Below are positions 1 to 8,458 of a DNA stretch of 34,139 bases, in pieces (within the stretch, counting starts at the first letter, position 1; every line of letters starts with the position of its first letter). Below the pieces are notes generated by a model. That model did no database searches. It had not been told where the DNA came from and saw only the letters and a program-made list of their open reading frames with translations. Location of the stretch: contig JASEJQ010000022.1 in NCBI GenBank assembly GCA_030016635.1, positions 1-34,139 on the forward strand, given 5' to 3'. This stretch comes from Thermoanaerobacteraceae bacterium (lineage in GTDB: Bacteria; Bacillota; Thermoanaerobacteria; Thermoanaerobacterales; UBA4877). The translations under genes were made by a program, and so were the position numbers.

Positions 1-254
1 GCTCTGTCTAGTCTTCTCAATACGTCTTGCAGTATCTGCGATTGTACCATTTTATACTCTGGATGTTCTTTTTTATACTGCGGCAGCATGTTTTGTTGTT
101 CTCTGTATGTAAGTCCTTTGCCTTTTTCCTTATAGTGTTTTATTCTTTGATCGAGTGAATAGTTATATAGTTTACGGCAAAGATACAGTGTATAGAACAG
201 CTTTTCTTCTTGCTCTTTCGTAGGTTCTATGAGAAAATGCTGACATATCATCAT
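1..254 (-). CDS. tnpB: TnpB-type IS200/IS605 RNA-guided nuclease, N-terminal part (cut by window edge)
   Basis: The minus strand from ATG 254 to the left edge reads an uninterrupted 84-residue N-terminus typical of TnpB proteins of the IS200/IS605 group. It begins MMICQHFLIEPTKEQEEKL, followed by LCRKLYNYSLDQRIKHYKE and LTYREQQNMLPQYKKEHPEY. TnpB proteins are transposon-encoded RNA-guided DNA endonucleases, ancestral to Cas12, and promote retention of the element. Only the N-terminal helical/OB region is present. The RuvC catalytic residues and zinc finger, if they exist, lie outside the window, so activity cannot be judged. No TnpA is seen upstream, so this may be a TnpB-only (IS1341-type) copy. 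The start is a choice between two adjacent ATGs (254 and 251). The family call rests on my recognition of the pattern. Confidence 0.75.
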   Translation of the reverse strand, partial: MMICQHFLIEPTKEQEEKLFYTLYLCRKLYNYSLDQRIKHYKEKGKGLTYREQQNMLPQYKKEHPEYKMVQSQILQDVLRRLDR

Positions 255-537
255 TTTTTTCTCACCTTGGCTTTCTATGATAAAACTTTCCACACCTATT
301 ATGACATATTATTCTAGGACATACAATAGAAATTTATCTCCCACCTATAGAGGATAGGAGACTTCTTTCAAGCTTTTTGTTAAAAATGACAGAATATGCA
401 AAGAAGTATGATATAATATAAATATTCGGAGGATGATATTATAAAAGTGAGCATATTTGATGACTTTTTTATTGACTTAAAGACAATTGTCGCTGTTTGA
501 CTTATAGAATAAGATTTACGGTATAATATATACATAC
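255..537. other. Gene-poor AT-rich stretch, probable IS left end
   Basis: No convincing intact gene lies here. Upstream of tnpB there is a small hairpin at 344-358 (CCTAT, 5-base loop, ATAGG). It is the kind of subterminal structure found in IS200/IS605 ends, but I cannot place the element boundary. A further AT-rich block around 400-530 contains two TATAAT-like words and a short reading fragment beginning near 447 that is soon closed by stops. I read the stretch as an element end joined to decayed sequence. Confidence 0.35.
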
Positions 538-687
538 GATGAACAGCATAAGATTAACTACAGATACATGATAGTAGACTTAGGAGACATACGCTTCGAC
601 GATATAAAGAATACCGAATATTATGACCTGTACTCTCTTCTACCATTAGTTGACAGGGCGAAAAGGCAAAGAGAAGGCATCAGATAG
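538..687 (+). pseudogene. C-terminal fragment of an Rpn/PD-(D/E)XK family transposase-nuclease
   Basis: The plus-strand frame from 538 to the TAG at 685-687 reads through VDLGDIRFDDIKNTEYYDL and LLPLVDRAKRQREG. This resembles the central part of Rpn-type (recombination-promoting nuclease/putative transposase) proteins common in Clostridia, where a VxLGe.. segment is followed by YYDLY-LLPL-DR-KR. There is no start codon with a ribosome binding site, an in-frame stop lies at 505-507, and the protein ends soon after the recognised segment. It is therefore a remnant of about 49 codons. Its position beside a tnpB gene fits a scarred mobile-element site. The assignment is by motif memory only. Confidence 0.5.
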
Positions 688-746
688 TGTATAAAAATTG
701 AAGGATTTTTTATCTCTATATCGAAATATATATCCTGGTGATGATC

Positions 747-1154
747 ATGAAAATGATAAATGTAAATACCCACAAGAGGCAGGAATTTGTAGATATTACC
801 CGGGAAATAGAGGAAATTGTCGTATCCTCTGGAGTAAAGGATGGGGCATGTCTCATATATGTGCCCCATACTACAGCTGGGGTTATGATAAATGAGAATG
901 CTGACCCCGATGTGATTTATGATGTTGATGGTTTCTTCAAGGATATGGTGCCGCAAAGCCTTCATTTCAAGCACAGAGAAGGTAATTCCGACGCCCATAT
1001 AAAGTCGGGACTCATAGGGACGTCCCTCATGGTGCCGATCTCGGGAGGAGGCCTGGCCCTTGGCACATGGCAGGGCATATACTTTGCTGAATTCGACGGA
1101 CCGAGGCATAGAAATGTATATATAACGATTTTAAAGGGGATAGACAATGATTGA
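747..1154 (+). CDS. yjbQ: YjbQ/UPF0047 family protein
   Basis: This is a small single-domain protein of about 135 residues, the usual family length. It carries the conserved segment IYVPHTTAGVMINENADPDV and a C-terminal GTWQGIYFAEFDGPR stretch; the His/Asn/Glu residues of these motifs form the family's active pocket. YjbQ proteins are cytosolic. Some have been reported to have secondary thiamine-phosphate synthase activity, but their physiological role is unsettled. Three in-frame starts are possible (GTG 738, ATG 747, ATG 753). I prefer 747 because GGTGAT at 737-742 sits just before it and because family members commonly begin with MK followed by the THKR segment. The stop overlaps the start of recJ by 8 bases, so the two are probably translated from one mRNA. 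Confidence 0.85.
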   Translation: MKMINVNTHKRQEFVDITREIEEIVVSSGVKDGACLIYVPHTTAGVMINENADPDVIYDVDGFFKDMVPQSLHFKHREGNSDAHIKSGLIGTSLMVPISGGGLALGTWQGIYFAEFDGPRHRNVYITILKGIDND

Positions 1155-3360
1155 CATAAACAGTATACCCTACGACATTTTAGAGGCCTGCAGCTTCAAT
1201 GAGCTGACAGCATATATACTGTACAGACGGGGGTTTAAAGACCCGACTACAATAAGGGAGTTCTTAGACCCAGGCCTATACAAGCCTACAGACCCTTTTG
1301 AGTTTGAGGACATGGACATGGCTGTCGAAAGGATAAACAGGGCCATACATGATGGTGAAAAAATTCTTGTATATGGCGACTATGATGTGGATGGGATAAC
1401 CTCCGCCTCTATACTCTATCTGACCTTAAAATCCTTGGGGGCAGACGTAATATGCCACCTCCCCGATCGATTCTCGGAAGGGTACGGCATGAGCATAGAT
1501 GTCATACACAACCTGCCGGGGCAAGGTGTCAAACTCATCATAACCTGCGACTGCGGCATTGGCAACTTAAGAGAGATAGCATATGCCAACTCCCTTGGTA
1601 TAGAGACCATAGTAACAGACCACCACACTCCGCCTGATGTGCTCCCGGATGCCCTCTACCTCTTAAATCCTAAATTCTTTCCTGAGGACCACCCAGCAAG
1701 GAATATAGCCGGTGCAGGCATGGCCTACTTCCTCTCCAAGGCTCTTATCCATGATGAGGCAGATGGCTTCTTAGACCTTGTGTCTCTTGGCACCATAGCC
1801 GACTCTGTCCCCATAAACTTAGAGAACCGTTACCTGCTCCAGAGAGGATGGGATAGCCTCATATCAGGAAAGAGGCCTGGCCTGGCCGCCCTTTTTCAGG
1901 TCTCACACCTTAAGGGAGACATCACAGAGGAGGACATAGCCTTCCAGATAATCCCACGGCTCAATTCAGCCGGCAGGATGGATACCGCCATACTCTCCTT
2001 TAAACTTCTTACGGAGGACAACATCAACACATGCCTCAACCTTGCAAAGACACTGGACAGGCTAAACAGCGATAGAAAAAAGGTGCAGGATGAAATCCTG
2101 TCAGCAGCAGAGAAAGAGATAGAGAACAACAGATTGTATAAGGATGGCATCATAGCCCTGTATAATCCCACATGGCATCAAGGGGTAATAGGTATAGCTG
2201 CAGGAAGGATAACAGAGGAATATGGGCTTCCCTCATTATTGATGACAAAAAACAGGGATGGCAATATAGTGGGCTCTGCCCGTTCCATTGACGGGGTATC
2301 AATCTACAACATCCTCTCTGGTTGTTCCGATAGCCTCCTTGGCTTTGGCGGCCACACCATGGCAGCGGGCTTTTCTTTAAAAGAAGAAAAACTGGGAGAC
2401 TTCCTTGACAAATTAAGGTCATACGGTGGGGATATCCAAAGAGTAAAATCGGCATCTTCCGAGCCGGAACTGGAACTTTTCCCAGAAGAGATAAACCAGG
2501 ACCTTTATAACGCCATAAGAGGCCTGGCCCCTTTTGGCGAGGGCTTCCCCGAACCGGTCTTTATAACGCGGTGCCTTGAGGTGATAGACGACAGCTATCA
2601 AAATTTCCATCGGCTCATAATTGGACTGGATGGCAAAAGACTTCACGCCCTGTGGTGGAATGGCCCCAGAAAAAAGCTTGAGCCTGGATACTATGATGTA
2701 TTGTACACTGTGAATATGGACAGGTATAGAGACATCATCTCCCTCACCATAGAGAATATTGAAAAGAGCATGGAAACGGCCAGGCCAAAGACTGTGCCTG
2801 AGTTAATAGACATGAAGGACAAGCCCATAGAAGAGGTCTTAAAAATGGAGGGCTCTTTCTACTGCGAAGGCACGGCCAATGCCAGGGAAGAGACCTGTAC
2901 AAGGTATACACTGCCTCAATCCGAAAGGCTGATTATCCTATCTGCACCGCCTTCCCCGGGTATACTGAGAGATATAGTCCTCATTTCAAATCCAAAAGAG
3001 GTTATATTGTCATTTGCTGCAGACAGCATATTAAGGCCTGACGACGTCCTAAAGAAAATTATGGGCGCTGTAAAATATGCTGAGGATAGAGGAAGGATAG
3101 TTGATATACAGTATCTATCCTCCCGTATTGGCATTACAGAGATGGCAGCTTTAAACGGCCTCATGTTATTGAACTCCATGGGGCTTATCGAACTGGAGGA
3201 AATAAACAAACTGAAATATTATGTCGTCACAAAAAATGACAAAAAGAAAGAGGATAAGCTGTTAAAGAAAAGATTTATAGATCTAATAGGTGAAATGAAC
3301 TCGTTCATGGCATGGCTTAAAAAGGCTGGTATAGATGAAATAAAAGACCTAATAAAATAG
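1147..3360 (+). CDS. recJ: Single-stranded-DNA-specific 5'-3' exonuclease RecJ
   Basis: RecJ degrades single-stranded DNA 5' to 3' in recombination and base-excision repair. The 737-residue product has the DHH phosphoesterase motifs in order: GDYDVDG (77-83), CDCGIG (134-139) and DHH (158-160) in the N-terminal half. The DHHA1 substrate-binding motif GGHTMAAG is at 401-408. An OB-fold region follows, and then a charged C-terminal extension of about 170 residues beyond the core, as in many Firmicutes RecJ proteins. AAAGGGGA lies just upstream of ATG 1147, and the start overlaps the yjbQ stop. The gene contains four or more copies of the iterated GGCCWGGCC word, including an overlapping pair at 1874-1887. 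It converges on the Wadjet operon. No frameshift is seen and it should be functional. Confidence 0.95.
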   Translation: MIDINSIPYDILEACSFNELTAYILYRRGFKDPTTIREFLDPGLYKPTDPFEFEDMDMAVERINRAIHDGEKILVYGDYDVDGITSASILYLTLKSLGADVICHLPDRFSEGYGMSIDVIHNLPGQGVKLIITCDCGIGNLREIAYANSLGIETIVTDHHTPPDVLPDALYLLNPKFFPEDHPARNIAGAGMAYFLSKALIHDEADGFLDLVSLGTIADSVPINLENRYLLQRGWDSLISGKRPGLAALFQVSHLKGDITEEDIAFQIIPRLNSAGRMDTAILSFKLLTEDNINTCLNLAKTLDRLNSDRKKVQDEILSAAEKEIENNRLYKDGIIALYNPTWHQGVIGIAAGRITEEYGLPSLLMTKNRDGNIVGSARSIDGVSIYNILSGCSDSLLGFGGHTMAAGFSLKEEKLGDFLDKLRSYGGDIQRVKSASSEPELELFPEEINQDLYNAIRGLAPFGEGFPEPVFITRCLEVIDDSYQNFHRLIIGLDGKRLHALWWNGPRKKLEPGYYDVLYTVNMDRYRDIISLTIENIEKSMETARPKTVPELIDMKDKPIEEVLKMEGSFYCEGTANAREETCTRYTLPQSERLIILSAPPSPGILRDIVLISNPKEVILSFAADSILRPDDVLKKIMGAVKYAEDRGRIVDIQYLSSRIGITEMAALNGLMLLNSMGLIELEEINKLKYYVVTKNDKKKEDKLLKKRFIDLIGEMNSFMAWLKKAGIDEIKDLIK

Positions 3361-3380
3361 GGTGCTATATAGTCAGCACC
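3361..3380. terminator. Short hairpin between convergent recJ and jetD
   Basis: GGTGCT (3361-3366) and AGCACC (3375-3380) form a perfect 6-bp stem with an 8-base loop, immediately after the recJ stop codon and 29 bases before the end of jetD on the other strand. Neither side has a good U-tract, so it is a weak candidate for a shared end structure. Confidence 0.35.
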
Positions 3381-3408
3381 GGCAGAGGCAGCCAGTACGG
3401 CCTGGCCA

Positions 3409-4608
3409 TTAAATCAGAATATTCTCCTGTTCCAATCTTACCATTTTCTCTACCATATAGCCAATAACATTGTGAAAATCAGCGTAGTCCTCATCCTCAA
3501 GCAAAGCAGTAAGTTTCTTTCTATAGGCTTCATCTATTGGTTTTGTAAAATGCTCATACTCCTTTAATGTATCCACATCCATCATGTATGGCTTTATATC
3601 TATCCCTATTGCCTTCCTTAGGTGTACCAGTATCTCAAAACCACCGAGGTCAATATCGCCCCAGTGGTAGAATGACGCACCAGATGGCTTTAATTTATTT
3701 AGAAAATTTCTCTTAACCCTATCGCTGAATCCACCCAGATAGAGAATGAGAAAGCCCTTTGGCCTCTTTCTCACAAACTGCTGGTATACAGTAAGGTTTT
3801 CTATGGTAAGGACAGCCTTTGAAGCCATTTCCACAACCTGTAACTTTTCCACCATTTCACCGGGTATACCCACGTCTGGCACAAAACTTGATATATCAAT
3901 TATTCCCTCACCGCAGCTTATTTTAATATTGCCGCTCACATAGAGGTATCCAGGGTTATCCACCACCCCCACGAGGGTTAGGACATCCTTGGGGTTTAGT
4001 TCTTTAAGACCCATAAAGTCCTTCAATATCCTGACTACTTTGGACTCCACAGCCTCAAAGGCCTTGGTGTCTCCCAGCATTCTTCCGCTGAAAACCCTCT
4101 TTGGTATATCCTCCTTGAGTTTCATTATGGCATTTAAGGATTTGAATATAGCTATAGCCTCATCTGCATTATCCACATCGATGTATATGGGGCTTTTGCC
4201 CTCTATAATCCTGCTTCTGACAAACCTATAAAATGGAAGAATCTCATCCGTGGCCTGGCCGGAATACTCCTCGATAGCCTTAAGCATCTCTTCCTCCTTG
4301 GAATGTCTCGGCCTCCTCCCCAGAAACTCATATATCTCGTTCGCCTTTTCCACATTCAACGAGACCTTGTCTATGAGGCTGCCCTCATTGTGTTTTACCC
4401 AATGTATCCTGATATACCCCTTCTCTACTAAAAACCTCATCTCGCTGTTTATATCCAGCCTGTAGCTTGATGTGGTGTCGTCATAATACTGGGGCATGGT
4501 GTCAGGAGTAAACCTGAAGTATATGCCCCTCCTGCCCTCACCCCTGTATGTGCTGCTCCTTTCAAACCTATCTATGAGCTGGTTTAAAACCTTAGCTGCG
4601 TACCTCAT
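3409..4608 (-). CDS. jetD: Wadjet defence system nuclease subunit JetD
   Basis: JetD is the topoisomerase-VI/Toprim-like nuclease of Wadjet, which cleaves circular DNA that the JetABC motor has extruded. The 399-residue protein has an N-terminal DNA-binding region and a C-terminal Toprim (DUF2220-like) domain. The likely metal ligands are Glu270 in TIENLTVYQQF and the two aspartates of GDIDLGG (317-323). ATG 4608 is supported by GAGGG six bases upstream and lies inside the end of jetC (17-base overlap), so translation is probably coupled. Length and motif order are normal for the family. A GGCCWGGCC copy at 4252-4260 encodes Gly-Gln-Ala in a non-catalytic region. The subunit call is strong because of the complete jetABCD order around it. 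Confidence 0.9.
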   Translation of the reverse strand: MRYAAKVLNQLIDRFERSSTYRGEGRRGIYFRFTPDTMPQYYDDTTSSYRLDINSEMRFLVEKGYIRIHWVKHNEGSLIDKVSLNVEKANEIYEFLGRRPRHSKEEEMLKAIEEYSGQATDEILPFYRFVRSRIIEGKSPIYIDVDNADEAIAIFKSLNAIMKLKEDIPKRVFSGRMLGDTKAFEAVESKVVRILKDFMGLKELNPKDVLTLVGVVDNPGYLYVSGNIKISCGEGIIDISSFVPDVGIPGEMVEKLQVVEMASKAVLTIENLTVYQQFVRKRPKGFLILYLGGFSDRVKRNFLNKLKPSGASFYHWGDIDLGGFEILVHLRKAIGIDIKPYMMDVDTLKEYEHFTKPIDEAYRKKLTALLEDEDYADFHNVIGYMVEKMVRLEQENILI

Positions 4609-7600
4609 CCAAGTCCCTCTTTATATCAAAGTTATATGTCCAGGCCTTTGCACCTTCCCTCATTACAAGGATTGTAGTGTTCACATAGGGCCCTATATAC
4701 TCGCATTTTTCCGTAGGGGCAGCCAGTATCACCTGGAGACCGAGGCTGTTCATAAACGTGAGGGTGGCCTCAATCCTTTCGCTGTCCATCTTGTTGAACG
4801 CCTCATCAAAGAGCATCAGGCCGATTGAGTCAATCCAGTTCTTGCCCCTATACATCTGTAGAAAAGAGGCTGTCATCACCACATAGTACGGGGTCTGCGT
4901 CTCGCCGCCGGACTTTTCCCTGCTTACCTTTGAAAAGCTGGATACCTGGCCATCTGAATGCCTTATCTCTATGTCATAGGTGAGGTAGTTCCTGTAGTCA
5001 GTAAGCTCCGTCATTACCTTCTCAAACTCCTCTTCGCTGTCGGTGGTTATCCTCTCAAAGAGTTCATCCATAGCCTCCTTGTGCCTGGCCTCAAAGGCAC
5101 TGCTGAAGAGGGTAAACCCCTCCATGAGGAGCGGGTCCATTATCATGTCATAAAAGTTCTTATACTTTGGGTTTGGCCTTATCACAAACCTGTAGCTGTC
5201 GCCGCCAAACTCTAAGTCCCTCAGGGCATCATTCAGCATGTCAAACTCCATCTTAGCGCTCTCTATGTTTTCCTTCAGGGAAGCAATGAAGTGCTCCTTA
5301 AACTCCTCCTCGGCCTCTTTCCTTGCAAGCTCAATCTTCTCCTCAAACTCCTCCAACTGGCTCTCTTTGAGCTTCTTATGAAACTCCTCAAAGTCAGATA
5401 AATCCGTCGAATCTACCCTGCCCCAGAAGTTAAAGTCGCTGTTAAACCTCTGCATGGCAAGCTCTATGCTGCTCTTTTGATTGGCTATCTGAGTCTCCAA
5501 GCCCTTCCTGCTGGTCTCAAAGTTTTTGAGGACATCGGCTATATCCCTCTTTGATGTCTCCTCCTCATACCTCTTTGATGCCCATTCCTCTATGTCCACA
5601 TGCTCTGCTATGAATTTGTCAAGGTCTGCCTTTAATTCCTCTGATACCTCCGTCTCCCTCTCTATCCTGTCATTCAGGTTATTTATATCTGACTCGAGAC
5701 TGCCTTGTATGCGGCTGCCTTTAAAGAGTTCCTCATCCACACCAGCCTTTTCTTTTTCAACCGCAGTGAGTTTCTGCTGAATGGCCACATATTCCCTCAG
5801 GTCCAAGGAGGCCAGCTTGTCCTCCCTCTCCTTTATCTCAGCCTCTGTGGTTTCTGCCTCATCTATTATGTCGTTTATATCCCTTGCTGAGTAATAGAAG
5901 TCATCAAAAGGCTTCAGGAGTTCTTTCACATTGCCCAGCCTGTCTATCTCGCTGTTTATAAGGGCCTTCTCCTCCTGTACCTGTCTTAACTCCCTCTCCT
6001 TCATCTCCAGCTGCTTGGATGCGGCCTTGCTGCCTATGAAAGGTGTCTCATAAACAGTAAAGTTTATCTGTCTGGCCACACTGTTTTGGTATGTCATGCA
6101 GGTAGGTGTTATGGCCCTATCGTATCTGTTAAGCTCATCCACATTTTCACACTTCATGAGGCGGCCCATTATCCTGTTGACATAGGCTCTGGCATATTGG
6201 TTTTGTGTCTCTACCTCCTCGGCCAGTGAGCCTGCCTCCATCTGGTCTACATACTTTAAGACCCGTGTGGTGTCCACAAGGCCAACGCCAAATATGTTCT
6301 TTCCCTTTTTAACCCTATCATATATGTGGAGGGCTAAATTGAAGTGCTCCTCCGGGACAATGAGGTCAAACCTCTGGGTATTCAAATACCCCTCTATGGC
6401 ATCTCTCCACCTCTCATCTTTCACTTCTAAAAGCTCACAGAGTATATCGGGGATGCACTCTACACCCTTTTTCTCTTTAAGTCCTTCTGCAATAAGCTGT
6501 CGTAGAAGGGTGATGTTCTTGTCATACACCAACCTCTTATTCTTAAGGCTCTTTACGCTGTCTGTAAGCTCCCTCTCCTTTTCGGCCAGGCCCTCAAGCT
6601 CTGTCCCCAAGCTGTATATCCGATTTGAGAGCTCATCCGATTCCTTCCTTATCGTTTCATAGGCCAGGCCGAGGCTGTCTGTATCAATGTGGCCCTTATC
6701 CTTTATAAAGATATCCAGGTCATCTACGAATGAACCTATCTCCTTGAGATAGCCCTGGCCTGCTGCCTTTTTTAATTTTTCCGATACACCCTTGGCCATG
6801 GAGTGAACCTTATCTATCCTGAACCTATCCTCATTCAGCTTATTCTTAAGGAGTTTTATCTCCCTCTGGAGTTGACCCTGCATCCTGTAGTTCTCATTCT
6901 GGTTCAGCATATCCTTCAATGTATCATACTCTGTAGAGAGCTTTTCCTGCCGCTTTTTCAGCTTTTCAATCTTTTTCTCGATATCCTTAAGGTCTTTCTC
7001 ACTTTTCTTTTTCTCTTCTTTAAGTCCTTCCAGTCTGTTTCTTGAAATCTCATAGGATGCCCTCTTTATGATGTATTCCTGAGCATTCAGCCTTTCCTGA
7101 AGCCTCTTTAATTCACCGCCCATGGATATTATCTCATCCAGCCTTGCTATCTGAGTCCTTATGCCGGCTGCCATGGCCTCATATTCCTTATACTTCCTGA
7201 AGTTTTCCCTCATGGCGTCTATGGTAAGCTTCTTCTCGTCCAATACATACTGGTATACAAACTCCTTCAGGTCCTTTAAAGGCTTAAAGGCCAAGGCCCT
7301 CACCAGATTGTCAAAAAACCTCTCATTGAGCGAGCCCAGCTTTACCAGGAGGTCCTGCCTGTACTGGCCAGGCGTCTGGTATACCTTTGCGTTGTACTGT
7401 TTCAGATGGTCTCTCAGGTTCTTCCTATCCCTTGCTCTCTTGCCATCTAAAAACATATCCTCTCTTATTTCTGCATCCTCTATCTTAAAAAAGTCATTGT
7501 CAAAGGTATTATCCCTGTAGCAGTCTATGCATGAGCCAATTATGAAATACCTGTCCTTATTCTCATCATAAAACTCCAGGGCGATGATGCTGGAAAAATC

Positions 7601-7867
7601 CCCGTTCCTTAGGTACCTCTCCCCTTTTTCGTCCACCCCAGTCTTGCCCTTGACATAGTCAACGAGCGTCCTCTTGGACTCGTCATCGGCAGAATAGTTA
7701 AACTTTATCTGCCTCAAGTCCGCAACCAGTACGTACTGGATGGCATCCAGTATGGTGGACTTGCCGCTCCCGTTTTCCCCAGTGATAAGCGTACTGCCGT
7801 CAATATATATATCCACATTGTCAAAGTAGTGCCAGTTTATCAGTTTAACCCTGGTAAGCCTCTTCAA
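4592..7867 (-). CDS. jetC: Wadjet SMC/MukB-like ATPase JetC
   Basis: JetC is the SMC-like motor of Wadjet; ATP-driven loop extrusion lets the complex sense the topology and size of circular DNA. Counting from GTG 7876, the Walker A motif GENGSGKST is at 33-41, the ABC signature SGGETQ at about 989 and the Walker B motif LMLFDEAFNKMD at about 1020-1031. Between them lie two long heptad-rich coiled coils flanking a hinge region (roughly 480-620). The total of about 1,090 residues is normal. GTG 7876 has no spacing from the AAGGGG upstream, whereas TTG 7867 is six bases beyond GGGGGTG and gives the usual MKRLTRVKLINWHYF start, so I choose TTG. It overlaps jetB by 23 bases and jetD by 17. Two GGCCWGGCC copies lie in the coiled coil (6584, 6662). 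Confidence 0.93.
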   Translation of the reverse strand: MKRLTRVKLINWHYFDNVDIYIDGSTLITGENGSGKSTILDAIQYVLVADLRQIKFNYSADDESKRTLVDYVKGKTGVDEKGERYLRNGDFSSIIALEFYDENKDRYFIIGSCIDCYRDNTFDNDFFKIEDAEIREDMFLDGKRARDRKNLRDHLKQYNAKVYQTPGQYRQDLLVKLGSLNERFFDNLVRALAFKPLKDLKEFVYQYVLDEKKLTIDAMRENFRKYKEYEAMAAGIRTQIARLDEIISMGGELKRLQERLNAQEYIIKRASYEISRNRLEGLKEEKKKSEKDLKDIEKKIEKLKKRQEKLSTEYDTLKDMLNQNENYRMQGQLQREIKLLKNKLNEDRFRIDKVHSMAKGVSEKLKKAAGQGYLKEIGSFVDDLDIFIKDKGHIDTDSLGLAYETIRKESDELSNRIYSLGTELEGLAEKERELTDSVKSLKNKRLVYDKNITLLRQLIAEGLKEKKGVECIPDILCELLEVKDERWRDAIEGYLNTQRFDLIVPEEHFNLALHIYDRVKKGKNIFGVGLVDTTRVLKYVDQMEAGSLAEEVETQNQYARAYVNRIMGRLMKCENVDELNRYDRAITPTCMTYQNSVARQINFTVYETPFIGSKAASKQLEMKERELRQVQEEKALINSEIDRLGNVKELLKPFDDFYYSARDINDIIDEAETTEAEIKEREDKLASLDLREYVAIQQKLTAVEKEKAGVDEELFKGSRIQGSLESDINNLNDRIERETEVSEELKADLDKFIAEHVDIEEWASKRYEEETSKRDIADVLKNFETSRKGLETQIANQKSSIELAMQRFNSDFNFWGRVDSTDLSDFEEFHKKLKESQLEEFEEKIELARKEAEEEFKEHFIASLKENIESAKMEFDMLNDALRDLEFGGDSYRFVIRPNPKYKNFYDMIMDPLLMEGFTLFSSAFEARHKEAMDELFERITTDSEEEFEKVMTELTDYRNYLTYDIEIRHSDGQVSSFSKVSREKSGGETQTPYYVVMTASFLQMYRGKNWIDSIGLMLFDEAFNKMDSERIEATLTFMNSLGLQVILAAPTEKCEYIGPYVNTTILVMREGAKAWTYNFDIKRDLDEVRS

Positions 7868-8456
7868 TGGTTTCACCCCCTTCTCTCTGGTATGAGGAGA
7901 TCCTATCGTAGACCGCCTTTATATCCTCAGCCCTCACTGCAGACAATATGGAGGGATAAACAATCAACCTGCACTCGGGGTCAAATATATCCTGGTCTAA
8001 ATTATCAATGATATTGAATCTCTTAAAGATTGAAACGGCATCCCTGAGGTTTGCCTTGTTTATGGGCCTGTCCTTCAGCCCGAGGCCCATATACCTCTCC
8101 TGCACCTCGCCTATGGTGATGACCACGTTCTGGGCCAGGCTTATCTCCCTCCGCTTCTCCTCATAGATGAGCCTGAGTATCAGCAGGATGATACTTTCAT
8201 CCAGAGTGAGGTTCACATGGTTATACCCAAACCTGTTTCTCACATAGTACACATAGTTGTTTTCATCAGACATCAGTTCCCAGCCGCCCATCATGAGGTA
8301 TTCGGATATACCCCTCTCGTTTCTCTCTATGAAGTAATAGTCCCTCCTGTCCTCATCGGACCTCTTATTGATATAGCAAGCTGAAAGGAGTTTATTCACC
8401 ACGCGGGTAAACGTGTTCTTCTCCTCCTGGCTCATCTCCTTGTACCATTCAAACAT
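7845..8456 (-). CDS. jetB: Wadjet subunit JetB (MukE/MksE-like, DUF4194-type)
   Basis: This winged-helix accessory protein of about 203 residues bridges the JetC motor and the JetA kleisin, as MukE does in MukBEF. It is rich in basic and aromatic residues and shows the VNKLLSACYINKRSD start and a winged-helix-like middle with LDESIILLILRLIYEEKR. The identification leans on position and length as much as on sequence. A GTG at 8462 is in frame, but ATG 8456 has AAGGAGG at an 8-base distance and is preferred. The ribosome binding site is itself embedded in the last codons of jetA (the Arg-Arg-Leu end). The 3' end overlaps the jetC start, so the operon is tightly coupled. Confidence 0.85.
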   Translation of the reverse strand: MFEWYKEMSQEEKNTFTRVVNKLLSACYINKRSDEDRRDYYFIERNERGISEYLMMGGWELMSDENNYVYYVRNRFGYNHVNLTLDESIILLILRLIYEEKRREISLAQNVVITIGEVQERYMGLGLKDRPINKANLRDAVSIFKRFNIIDNLDQDIFDPECRLIVYPSILSAVRAEDIKAVYDRISSYQREGGETIEEAYQG

Positions 8457-8458
8457 AA

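Noticed and set aside
621-1109. Long minus-strand frame opposite yjbQ
   Set aside because: It has no binding site or family pattern and lies wholly opposite the well-supported yjbQ frame.
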